From contig NZ_CP054491.1 in assembly GCF_013343005.1 (NCBI RefSeq), positions 1,966,501 to 2,030,500 of the forward strand: a stretch of 64,000 bases of DNA. Reading direction: 5' to 3'. This DNA is from Candidatus Reidiella endopervernicosa. Its GTDB lineage: Bacteria; Pseudomonadota; Gammaproteobacteria; GCF-013343005. The notes under the pieces were generated by a model. That model was given only the letters and a program-made list of their open reading frames with translations. It had not been told where the DNA came from and ran no database searches. This document shows positions 56,250-64,000 of this stretch, piece by piece. The position numbers and the translations under genes were made by a program. How positions within the stretch are numbered: position 1 is the first letter of the stretch; each line of letters starts with the position of its first letter.

Positions 56250-57227
56250 TTATCTCTGTGGAGTACCCAGCCCCGATGAGTAGTGCATCTTGCCCTGGTT
56301 ATCGATGATGATCGCTTCGAGATCCGGTGAAGCCTCTACCAGTTTCATGCCAGCTTTCAGACCGAGCACAAACACCGTGGTTGATAAGGCATCAGTAGTG
56401 GTGGCGTTGGCGCTGATAATCGATACGCTGCGTAGCTCATCAACCGAGCGTCCCGTTGATGGACTGATGATGTGGTGATGGCGAATGCCGTCCTTCTCAA
56501 AGTAGCGCTCGTAGTCACCAGAGGTGGAGATGGCGGCATTACTCAGCGGTACGACCACCTCGCTGCGGCCTGGATTCCTTGGGTCACGGATACCGGTCAT
56601 CCAGGGACGCCCCTGTTTGTTGCCGAGGATGCGGGTATCGCCACCGGCACTGACCAGTGCCTGGCTGATACCGCGCCGTTTGAGAAGAGCGATGGAGCGA
56701 TCCACTGCATGCCCCTTGGCGATTCCACCCAGATCGATACGCACACCATGACGTGTATAGGAGATGCTCTGCTGCATGGGGTTAAGTATCAGGTGGCGGT
56801 AGTCGATGGTGTTGAGCTGTGCCTCGATGGTATCGGCACTGGGATTGATCTGATTGCGGTAGTCGTAGAGGTGGCCAACGCTGGCGAAGGTGATATCGAA
56901 GCTGCCGTTCGAGAGCTCTGAGACCTCGTTGGCGCGTTCAATGAGCTGGTAGAGTTCACTACTGATGACTACCGGTTGATTGGCCGCCTCACGGTTAACC
57001 CGGGAGAGTTCACTCTGTTCCTTGTAGGGGCTCATCAAATGGTCGATGCGGTGCATCTCCTCGAAGACCGCAGCGACGGCCGCCTTACCGAGCGTAGAAT
57101 CTGAGTGCCACAGTTCGACTCGGATCAACGTACCCATGATGGGCTGCTCGTCTCTGTGCCACTCGGCCGTGGCCGATAGTGAAAGGGTCAGTAGGAGTAG
57201 GGCGGTAATCAGCTTATTGATCTGCAT
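56250..57227 (-). CDS. apbE: FAD:protein FMN transferase ApbE
   Basis: The protein is about 325 residues with an N-terminal signal (LITALLLLTLSLSATAEW) and the ApbE fold: MGTLIRVELW, SFDITFASVGHLYDYR, DLGGIAKGHAVDR and HHHIISPSTGRSVDELRSVSI, where the motif normally reads HIIDPxTG. ApbE attaches FMN to threonines in flavoproteins such as the Rnf and Nqr complexes; no target protein is adjacent. An upstream in-frame start (57311) adds a non-signal extension, so ATG 57227 was chosen. Confidence 0.92.
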   Translation of the reverse strand: MQINKLITALLLLTLSLSATAEWHRDEQPIMGTLIRVELWHSDSTLGKAAVAAVFEEMHRIDHLMSPYKEQSELSRVNREAANQPVVISSELYQLIERANEVSELSNGSFDITFASVGHLYDYRNQINPSADTIEAQLNTIDYRHLILNPMQQSISYTRHGVRIDLGGIAKGHAVDRSIALLKRRGISQALVSAGGDTRILGNKQGRPWMTGIRDPRNPGRSEVVVPLSNAAISTSGDYERYFEKDGIRHHHIISPSTGRSVDELRSVSIISANATTTDALSTTVFVLGLKAGMKLVEASPDLEAIIIDNQGKMHYSSGLGTPQR

Positions 57228-57498
57228 CGTTGCAGTATATCGCCGTGCATGTGGTGAATTTTGGCGGGATTCTATTTTTGTGAACCATGCAACGTGTAAA
57301 GTTTTTAACATCCGTTGTTAACTTTGGTTAATCGCTATTTACCACGCCTGATCTATGGTGTTATATCGCTGCTGCTTTTCTATAATTAATTTCCGTACTC
57401 CGTGATTAATGTCACAGTTCCGATGCTGTCATCGTATGACAATTGTTTGTCGTGGGTGGTAGACTCAAATCGGACTGAACGCACAATAAGGAATTGAG

Positions 57499-58155
57499 AT
57501 GATTCGAGTTTTACTCGTTGATGACCATCAGCTGATTCGTACCGGTACCAAACGAATTCTAGATGATGCTGTAGGGATTGAGGTGATCGCTGAGGCGACC
57601 AGTGGAGAGGAGGCAATCGATTTTGTTCGTAAGAATGAGGTCGATGTGGTGATCATGGATGTCGATATGCCCGGCATCGGTGGTCTTGAAGCGACCACTA
57701 AGATCTCTAGTATCCAGCCCGGTACTAAAGTGATTATTCTCACCGTTCATACCGACGACCCTTTCCCCAGCCGTCTGCTCAATGCGGGTGCTTCGGGTTA
57801 TATCACCAAAAACTGCGCCTCCGATGAGATCATTGCATCGGTGAAGACGGTCTTTTCCGGTAAAAAACATATCAGCCCCGATATCGCGCAGAGCCTCGCA
57901 CTCTCGATGCTCGATGGCGATGAGACCCCATTCTCCAAACTCTCGCAACGCGAGATGCAGGTGATGATGATGATCACCCAGGGCTACAGTATCCAGGAGA
58001 CCTCGGAGAAGCTTCACCTCAGCCCGAAGACGGTTAGTACCTATCGCTATCGGCTCTACGAGAAACTAAAGGTAGAGAATGATGTGGCGTTGACCCATCT
58101 GGCGATCCGCTACGGTGTGGTCGATACCAATATGCGAGATCAGGAGAATCTCTGA
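57499..58155 (+). CDS. uvrY: GacA/UvrY-type response regulator
   Basis: This 218-residue FixJ-family regulator has a receiver (VDDHQLIRTG; phospho-acceptor in VVIMDVDMPGIGG; ILTVHTD; YITKNC) and a LuxR HTH (LSQREMQVMMMITQGYS). In gammaproteobacteria GacA/UvrY controls csr small RNAs. Synteny supports the name: it is followed by uvrC and pgsA as in E. coli. Here an extra uracil-DNA glycosylase gene lies between. A GGAATTGAG box precedes the ATG. Confidence 0.93.
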   Translation: MIRVLLVDDHQLIRTGTKRILDDAVGIEVIAEATSGEEAIDFVRKNEVDVVIMDVDMPGIGGLEATTKISSIQPGTKVIILTVHTDDPFPSRLLNAGASGYITKNCASDEIIASVKTVFSGKKHISPDIAQSLALSMLDGDETPFSKLSQREMQVMMMITQGYSIQETSEKLHLSPKTVSTYRYRLYEKLKVENDVALTHLAIRYGVVDTNMRDQENL

Positions 58156-58217
58156 CCCCTGGCACACGACCGAGTGGTAAGCTTGGCAGCCTCGAAAGCT
58201 ACTCAGCACACTTTGCT

Positions 58218-58874
58218 ATGGATCAAAAACTCAGTTTCGATGTCGATTGCCGCCTCTGCCCACGCCTCAGTGAATTCCTCGACGAGGTGGGTGAAGAGTA
58301 CCCCGACTACCACGCCCGACCCGTTGCACCGTTTGGTGCGAAGAATCCCGATCTACTGATTGTTGGCCTTGCGCCCGGTATGCACGGCGCCAACGCCACC
58401 GGTCGCCCTTTTACCGGCGACTATGCGGGCGTGCTGCTCTACGAGACGCTGCACCACTTCGGTTACGGCAATAGACCTGAGTCGGTCTCGGCCGATGATG
58501 GGCTGAAGCTCAAGGGGTGTCGTATTACCAATGCGGTCAAGTGCCTGCCGCCGCAGAACAAACCGCTTACCTCAGAGGTGGTCGCCTGTAGCCCCTATCT
58601 GCAGAATGAACTGAATGGTCTGAAGAAGGGGGCTGTCGTCATGGCTCTGGGTGGTGTCGCCCATAATGCGGTGTTGCGTGCACTCGGGCTGAAGGCCTCA
58701 CAGCATAAGTTCGGTCACAATAATCGTTACCCGCTCGAAGGCGATCGCTGGCTGCTCGACTCCTACCACTGCAGCCGCTACAACACCCAGACTCGTCGTC
58801 TCACCCCCGAGATGTTCCGTGATGTCTTCGCCTCGGCCGATGAGCTGCTGGGTAAAAAGGGTCGTAAGCGCTGA
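58218..58874 (+). CDS. Family 5-type uracil-DNA glycosylase (UDGb)
   Basis: This 218-residue iron-sulfur glycosylase removes uracil, and in the UDGb family other deaminated bases, from DNA. Cysteines in CRLCPRL, AVKCLPP and VACSPYL fit the four-ligand [4Fe-4S] set. The active-site segments are GLAPGMHGANATGRPFTGD and, late, DSYHCSRYNTQTRRLT. It is inserted between uvrY and uvrC in an otherwise E. coli-like order and ends 25 bp before uvrC, so it may be co-expressed with excision repair. Confidence 0.9.
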   Translation: MDQKLSFDVDCRLCPRLSEFLDEVGEEYPDYHARPVAPFGAKNPDLLIVGLAPGMHGANATGRPFTGDYAGVLLYETLHHFGYGNRPESVSADDGLKLKGCRITNAVKCLPPQNKPLTSEVVACSPYLQNELNGLKKGAVVMALGGVAHNAVLRALGLKASQHKFGHNNRYPLEGDRWLLDSYHCSRYNTQTRRLTPEMFRDVFASADELLGKKGRKR

Positions 58875-58899
58875 GCCCAATACGGCATAATCGCTGCAC

Positions 58900-60741
58900 A
58901 TGAGTGAAGAGCAGAACGACAATCCCCCCTTCGATCACAAGGCGTTTCTCAAAAGCCTGACCTCGAAGCCCGGTGTCTACCGGATGCTCGACGAGGCGGG
59001 AACGGTGATTTATGTCGGCAAGGCACGCAATCTCAAGCGACGTGTCTCGAGCTACTTCAACCGCTCCGGTCAGACGATCAAGACCCACGCGATGGTGGCG
59101 CAGATCCGTGACATTGCCATCACCATCACTCACACCGAGAGTGAGGCGCTGATCCTTGAGAACACGCTGATCAAGGAGCACAAGCCGCGCTATAACGTGC
59201 TGCTGCGTGATGATAAGAGTTATCCCTATATCTATGTCTCCACCGATGAGACCTTTCCGCGCCTGACCACCCATCGCGGTGCCAAGCGCGGCAAGGGGCG
59301 CTACTTCGGTCCCTATCCCAATGCCGGTGCGGTGCGTGAGAGTCTCAATCTGTTACAGAAGCTCTTTCAGGTGCGTCAGTGCGAGCCGAGCTTCTTTGCC
59401 AACCGCACGCGTCCCTGTCTGCAGTATCAGATCAAACGCTGCACCGCTCCCTGTACCGGACTGATCGACGAGGCGGCCTATGGTGAGGATGTACGCCGTA
59501 CCACGCTGTTTCTCGAGGGGCGCAATAATGAGGTGATCGACGAGCTTGTCGAACGTATGGAGGCGAGTTCACAGAAGCTGGAGTTTGAGCAGGCGGCTCA
59601 CTATCGCGACCAGATCGCCAACATGCGTCGGGTGCAGGAGAAGCAGTATGTGAGCGGTGAGAGCGGCGATCTCGATGTGGTTGGTGCGGTGCTGAAGGGC
59701 GGAACCGCCTCGATACAGCTCTTCTTTATCCGCAATGGTCGTAATCTGGGCAACAAAAGCCTCTTTCCCAAGGTGCCGCCTGATGCTGATCTGCAGGAGG
59801 TGGTGGGCGCTTTCATCGCTCAGTACTACTTTGAGCGCGAAGTGCCTGCCGAGATTCTGATCAATGTCGAACCGAACGAGCATGAGCTGCTGGAGGCGGC
59901 CTTCAGCGAGCGGGCTGGACGCAAGGTGGCGATCAGCAGTCGGCTGCGCGGTGAGCGCTCACGCTGGCTGAAGATGGCCGTCGCCAATGCCGAACATGCT
60001 CTCAGCGCCCGGTTGCAGAGCCGTGCCGGTGTCTATCAGCGTTTTGAGGCGCTGCAGGAGGCGCTCAAGCTCGATGAGCTGCCGGCACGCATGGAGTGTT
60101 TTGACATTAGCCATACGATGGGCGAGGCGACCGTTGCCTCCTGTGTGGTCTTCGGTCATGAGGGGCCGATCAAGTCCGACTATCGCCGTTTTAATATCGA
60201 AGGCATCACCGGTGGTGATGACTATGCGGCGATGAACCAGGCGCTGATGCGACGCTATACCCGCTTGAAGAAGGGGGAGGGGATACTGCCCGATATCCTC
60301 TTTATCGATGGCGGCAAGGGGCAGCTGAGTGAGGCGCGTAAGGTGCTTGATGAGTTGCAGGTGGAGGGTGTGACGCTGGTCGGTGTGGCCAAGGGGCCGG
60401 AACGGCGAGCCGGTATGGAACAGCTCTTCTTGTCCGACTCCAAGGCCCCCATTATACTGCCCGATGATTCGTCGGCTCTGCACCTGGTGCAGCAGATACG
60501 GGATGAAGCCCACCGCTTTGCCATCACCGCCCACCGTCAACGCCGTGCCAAGGCACGCAAGCGTTCACCGTTGGAGGATATTGAGGGGATGGGTCCCAAG
60601 CGCCGACAGCAGTTGCTAAAACAGTTTGGTGGGCTGAGAGAGATCGCACGCGCCGGTGTCGAGGATCTTGCCAAGGTACCCAGTATCAGCAAGGCACTTG
60701 CACAACGGATATATGACCAGTTTCATAACGACAATGACTGA
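58900..60741 (+). CDS. uvrC: Excinuclease ABC subunit C
   Basis: UvrC (613 residues) makes both incisions in nucleotide excision repair. Domains in order: GIY-YIG nuclease (PGVYRMLDEAGTVIYVGKA), a cysteine-containing linker (CLQYQIKRCTAPC), UVR (EFEQAAHYRDQIANMRRVQ), the RNase H-like nuclease (ECFDISHTMGEATVAS; DILFIDGGKGQL) and a C-terminal helix-hairpin-helix pair (EGMGPKRRQQLLKQFGG; KVPSISKALAQRIY). Intact. Followed 14 bp later by pgsA. Confidence 0.97.
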   Translation: MSEEQNDNPPFDHKAFLKSLTSKPGVYRMLDEAGTVIYVGKARNLKRRVSSYFNRSGQTIKTHAMVAQIRDIAITITHTESEALILENTLIKEHKPRYNVLLRDDKSYPYIYVSTDETFPRLTTHRGAKRGKGRYFGPYPNAGAVRESLNLLQKLFQVRQCEPSFFANRTRPCLQYQIKRCTAPCTGLIDEAAYGEDVRRTTLFLEGRNNEVIDELVERMEASSQKLEFEQAAHYRDQIANMRRVQEKQYVSGESGDLDVVGAVLKGGTASIQLFFIRNGRNLGNKSLFPKVPPDADLQEVVGAFIAQYYFEREVPAEILINVEPNEHELLEAAFSERAGRKVAISSRLRGERSRWLKMAVANAEHALSARLQSRAGVYQRFEALQEALKLDELPARMECFDISHTMGEATVASCVVFGHEGPIKSDYRRFNIEGITGGDDYAAMNQALMRRYTRLKKGEGILPDILFIDGGKGQLSEARKVLDELQVEGVTLVGVAKGPERRAGMEQLFLSDSKAPIILPDDSSALHLVQQIRDEAHRFAITAHRQRRAKARKRSPLEDIEGMGPKRRQQLLKQFGGLREIARAGVEDLAKVPSISKALAQRIYDQFHNDND

Positions 60742-60755
60742 AAGGGCAGGGCTCA

Positions 60756-61331
60756 ATGCCACTGAACATTCCTAATCTGCTCACGCTGCTGCGTATCGCA
60801 CTGATACCGGTCTTCGTCGTGGTCTTCTATCTCCCCTATAGCTGGTCAAATGAGGTCACCACCCTGATCTTCGCCCTGGCCGGTCTTACCGACTGGCTCG
60901 ATGGTTATCTGGCACGTCGCCTCAAGCAGGAGTCACCCTTCGGTGCCTTCCTCGATCCGGTCGCCGATAAGCTGATTGTTGCCGCCGCACTGGTGCTGCT
61001 GGTACAGGCACATCCCACGCCGCTGCTGGCGATCCCCGCGCTGATCATCATCGGCCGTGAGATCGCTATCTCGGCACTGCGAGAGTGGATGGCAGCGATT
61101 GGTGAACGGGTGAAGGTGGCGGTGATGATGGTCGGCAAGCTCAAGACCAGCGCCCAGATTGGGGCCATCCTGTTGCTACTCTATGGAGACTCAATCGGCC
61201 CTTTCCCCACCTACGATGCTGGCATCGTGTTGATCTATGGCTGCAGCCTGACGCTCTGGTCGATGATCGTCTACCTCATCAAGGCATGGCCAATTTTACA
61301 GGAAAAGTTCATAACTTGGCTTGACAGATAA
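60756..61331 (+). CDS. pgsA: CDP-diacylglycerol--glycerol-3-phosphate 3-phosphatidyltransferase
   Basis: PgsA (191 residues) makes phosphatidylglycerol phosphate at the membrane. The CDP-alcohol phosphotransferase motif is complete: DWLDGYLARR...GAFLDPVADK. Four to six membrane helices. Order uvrC-pgsA-tRNA-Gly-tRNA-Cys is the same as in E. coli. Confidence 0.97.
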   Translation: MPLNIPNLLTLLRIALIPVFVVVFYLPYSWSNEVTTLIFALAGLTDWLDGYLARRLKQESPFGAFLDPVADKLIVAAALVLLVQAHPTPLLAIPALIIIGREIAISALREWMAAIGERVKVAVMMVGKLKTSAQIGAILLLLYGDSIGPFPTYDAGIVLIYGCSLTLWSMIVYLIKAWPILQEKFITWLDR

Positions 61332-61356
61332 GCTGGCCGATGTAGAACCGGCTCTC

Positions 61357-61432
<76 letters not shown>

Positions 61433-61441
61433 AATACTAGA

Positions 61442-61467
61442 CCCTGGTCGATTGACCGGGGTTTTTT
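61442..61467 (+). terminator. Terminator between tRNA-Gly and tRNA-Cys
   Basis: Stem CCCTGGTC with GACCGGGG (one G-T pair) is followed by six T. Its place between the two tRNA genes implies that tRNA-Cys needs read-through or its own promoter. Confidence 0.75.
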
Positions 61468-61473
61468 ATATCT

Positions 61474-61547
61474 GGCCGGATAGCCAAGCGGTTAGGCAGA
61501 GGATTGCAAATCCTTGTAGCCCGGTTCGACTCCGGGTCCGGCCTCCA
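61474..61547 (+). tRNA. tRNA-Cys (anticodon GCA)
   Basis: This 74-base cloverleaf has the acceptor GGCCGGA paired with TCCGGCC, anticodon loop TTGCAAA (GCA) and T-loop GTTCGACT, with encoded CCA. The third gene of the E. coli set (tRNA-Leu) is not present after it. Confidence 0.98.
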
Positions 61548-61556
61548 CTAAGAAGA

Positions 61557-61587
61557 AAGACCTAGCGTTTTCGCTAGGTCTTTTTTT
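61557..61587 (+). terminator. Terminator after tRNA-Cys
   Basis: An 11-bp stem (AAGACCTAGCG with CGCTAGGTCTT) with a four-base loop is followed by a T-run, 10 bp after the tRNA. Confidence 0.92.
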
Positions 61588-61649
61588 GTCTGAAACTCTT
61601 GTTTCGGGAGTAGTGAAGATGGGTGGTCTCGTCCCTGAGACCGTTGATG

Positions 61650-62162
61650 TTACAGGCTACGGATTCGTGCTATCTCTTCGGCATGAATGCCTAAAGACTC
61701 AAGAAACTTCTGATGCTCGTCCGGCTCCATCTGCTCAAACTTCTGGTGCCATGTTCGCATCGCTGCTTCATCAAATCCTGCAGCCGACATGATTGCTACC
61801 CAACGCTCTTTAGTTACCATGTTTTCCTCCAACAATTTTGGTTCCTGCAGTAAAGCGACTATCGCCTTCTGCTGTCTCCTAAGAAGGTTGATCTCTTTTC
61901 CCAGTTCATTGAGGTGATCTCTCAAAATCTGGAATTGAGACGCTCCCTGTTTACGATCGAGCAGGTCACCTATGTTTGCGACGGGTATCCCATACGAACG
62001 GTAAGCGACAATCGCCTCCAACCGCTCAATCTCACTGTCGCCGTACCACCTGTAGCCGTTATCCGAACGATTAGCAGGCATTAGCAAGCCCTCACGCTCG
62101 TAGTACAGAATGGTCGCTCTGGAGATGCCAAACTTTCTGGCGATCTGGGTCACCGTCAACAT
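61650..62162 (-). CDS. MerR-family transcriptional regulator
   Basis: This 170-residue regulator has an N-terminal MerR winged helix (VTQIARKFGISRATILYYE; NGYRWYGDSEIERLEAI), a dimerisation helix and a C-terminal helical TipAS-like end (WVAIMSAAGFDEAAMRTWHQKF). No metal-binding cysteine is present, so a small-molecule or drug-type ligand is likelier than a metal. It stands alone; target unknown. Confidence 0.9.
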   Translation of the reverse strand: MLTVTQIARKFGISRATILYYEREGLLMPANRSDNGYRWYGDSEIERLEAIVAYRSYGIPVANIGDLLDRKQGASQFQILRDHLNELGKEINLLRRQQKAIVALLQEPKLLEENMVTKERWVAIMSAAGFDEAAMRTWHQKFEQMEPDEHQKFLESLGIHAEEIARIRSL

Positions 62163-62290
62163 AAAGTCACCAATTGCCGTCGAAAAACAATCATGAACCC
62201 TGATCCTATAGACGGGTCAACACCAATTTTTAAGATAAAAAAACGACGCTCGATTGGATCGGCATCGTTTCGATGTGGCTGGGGAGGTGG

Positions 62291-63985
62291 CTACTGCGCT
62301 TCGGGCGGCGCCTCTGCCTCTCCCAGGTCGGGTGTGATGGCGTCGAACACGCTGCCGATGGTGCTACCGATACTGGAGGCGATCTCTCCGGTGCGGTTGC
62401 CCTTGTTCTCCGCCTCACGCTGTTCCTGTACCCGTTCTGGCAGCAGGATCTCAGCCACGCTTAGAGGGGTGGTCTGGGCCTGCTCCACAAGCTCAATACC
62501 CTGTTTGCTGAGTGCACTTAGAAGCTGGGGAGAGGCGCGACCAGAGAGCCATAGAATTCGCTTGCTGGTTGAAGGCCTGGTAAGAGCCTCGATCAAACCA
62601 TTGTTGGACTCACTCAGGGTGAGGTAGTCGGCGATTACGGGATAGATCTTGTTACCGCTCCAGTCGACCAGCTGTAGTTGCCCATCCTGACTATGGAGAT
62701 TGATCACGCGGTCTCTGTTGGTGTGGTAGTTGTAGATCAGCTCAGCCTGCTGCTGGGCGTGGCGACATGCCATCTCGGAATCAGCACCGCTGTTGCTTTT
62801 CAGTAGCGCCTCTCTACCGAGCGCCCCTTCCAGGATGCTGATAGCTGCGACCTGTCGTGTGAGGTGGTTCACGCTGCAGATGGGGTGGTAGACGAGCTGG
62901 GTCGACTCCTCTTCCGCTGACCGCCATGGATAGCGAAGCGAAGGCGGTTAGTCCGCGATAGTCGACGCCGTCTGCATATTCGTAGTTGAGAGCGCGAGCG
63001 GACGACAGAAGATGCAGCAGCGGCTTTATGTCGGCGTAGAGTCACTGAGGGAGTTGTGTAGAGCCGCGAAGGGTGATTACGCAACGAACGCAGGACGTCG
63101 GGGCGCCGTAGGCATAAATGGTCGCGTTAAGTTTTGCTGTTTGCTTGGGCTGGATGCCCAAAACAAACTTTCGCAAAATAGCGACTCCCCGAGCTAAGGC
63201 CGATTTTCTGCGCCGACTGATCAGCGGCCTTTAGCATCGTGGTGGGGCTGATCTTCCAGCCGTTGGGGTCGCTCTGGGTACCGTTGCTGATGCGTACCGA
63301 GACCGAGGCAACCATCGGTGCCGCCACCATCACCGCCTCAATCGGTGCACCACCGGCAAATACCGACCACGCCACATCATCCAGCTCCTCCTGCAGCAGT
63401 CTGTTACTGGAGTAGGGATCAACACCCAGCTCGGCAGCGAGACGGCGTTTAACGGTGTTAAAACCGAGCAGGTTCTTGGCCAGCGTATCGTCTTCATCAC
63501 TGCTCTCCTTGCCGATGCTGGAGATAGCCGCGCCTACGTCACTTAGCACATTGCCGATGCCAGAGGGATAGATTCAAGCGTGCCGACCGGATCGGTGACC
63601 AGATTACGCGTCAGACTGATCGGTGCCTCGGCAGCAGCCATAAAGCCCTTCTGGAAGGTGTCGCTCTCCTTCATCTGCCGCAGTGCCACAATCGCCTCGA
63701 TCTCGTGGGCGCGCTCACGCAGCAGCGAATCGGTGTGGACCACGAGCGACTGAATCTCAGAGCTGAGCTGGTAGCTGTTCATCCTGCCGTCATTCGCCAC
63801 CTCAGGCTCGATACGGTAGTGCTCAGAGGTCGTGACTGATTCATCCAGCAGTGTTGCAGCGGTCAGCGTAACGGCGGGCTCATATGGGGTGGCGTGCTGG
63901 TAGTCGCACTGAGTGTGGCTGAGCCAATCAGCAGTGTTGCGCCGGTGAAGATAGATAGAAGGTGAGACGGCTGGGTTCCATTCAT
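62291..63985 (-). pseudogene. Secreted hypothetical protein, split by copy 9 and frameshifted
   Basis: Starting at ATG 63985 a signal peptide-like segment (LLSIFTGATLLIGSATLSA) leads into the mature part, but the frame must shift near 63895 (a run of C) and again near 63553. The readable parts include TLLDESVTTSEHYRIEPEV, IVALRQMKESDTFQKGFMAA, LLGFNTVKRRLAAELGVDPY and, after copy 9, NHLTRQVAAISILEGALGRE and ILWLSGRASPQLLSALSKQG. Removing copy 9 restores K-I-G-L-S-S-E-E-E-S in frame. Total would be about 470 residues. No family was recognised. The window ends 15 bp before its start. Confidence 0.7.
62915..63191 (+). mobile_element. CG-bounded hairpin element, copy 9 (inside the 62-64 kb gene)
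   Basis: This 277-bp copy has the GATAGCGAAGCG loop subtype and is antisense to the host. Several single-base losses (GACGACAGAAG, GGGCTGGATG) make it the shortest copy. Both CGs are present. Confidence 0.9.
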
Positions 63986-64000
63986 AATCTCGTGCTCTCA

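Overview
The window comes from the chromosome of a sulfur-oxidising gammaproteobacterium. The evidence is a complete oxidative-type dsr locus (dsrABEFHCMKLJOP plus dsrN and dsrR, with dsrL and dsrEFH present), a siroheme synthase (cysG), and the enterobacterial-type block uvrY-uvrC-pgsA-tRNA-Gly-tRNA-Cys. Chromatiales- or Sedimenticolaceae-like relatives, free-living or symbiotic, would fit. The sequence alone does not fix the genus.

Layout. 0.2-3.2 kb: periplasmic binding protein and sensor kinase. 3.3-9.8 kb: cysG, cold-shock protein, trmO, a small Rieske/DUF2798/rhodanese group, an S24-like protein and a NarX/NarL-type two-component pair. 9.9-23.7 kb: dsr genes on the minus strand, split by a strong terminator between dsrP and a trpD2-like/dsrN unit. 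24.2-26.6 kb: a small operon with an orphan Cas6/Cmx6-like protein and a cysteine-less DsrC paralogue. 26.6-31.3 kb: a broken Sfum_1244/DsrS-like gene, a ceramidase-like enzyme, small membrane proteins and tRNA-Ser. 32.1-39.3 kb: a divergent cluster of secreted proteins (beta-propeller, haem-motif protein, LamG/cytochrome lipoprotein, Tat-exported DUF1501-like protein). 39-57 kb: accessory and signalling genes, several broken. 57.5-61.6 kb: the uvrY-udg-uvrC-pgsA-tRNA block. 61.6-64 kb: a MerR regulator and another broken secreted-protein gene.

The most striking feature is a family of nine nearly identical elements of about 280 bp at 24.5, 27.2, 31.8, 32.9, 40.6, 45.9, 49.4, 52.4 and 62.9 kb. 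No protein-coding capacity is apparent. Every copy is bounded by CG, starts with a hairpin, ends just after a larger hairpin that shows a compensatory base change, and lacks long terminal inverted repeats or a long target duplication. At least six lie inside genes. At five of the six testable gene junctions, removing the element plus one CG restores the reading frame exactly. Eight of nine copies point the same way whatever the direction of the host gene. These traits resemble non-autonomous elements moved as single-stranded DNA by IS200/IS605-type (Y1) transposases, but no transposase is present and the family is not one I can name.

Genes carrying the element often also carry frameshifts or premature stops, while core genes (dsr, cysG, uvrC, pgsA) are intact. 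This argues for real decay of accessory genes rather than random sequencing error, although some homopolymer indels could be assembly errors. Functionally, cysG makes the sirohaem that DsrN amidates and DsrAB uses; DsrEFH and DsrC relay sulfur to DsrAB; DsrMKJOP connects DsrC to the membrane and DsrL to NAD(P).
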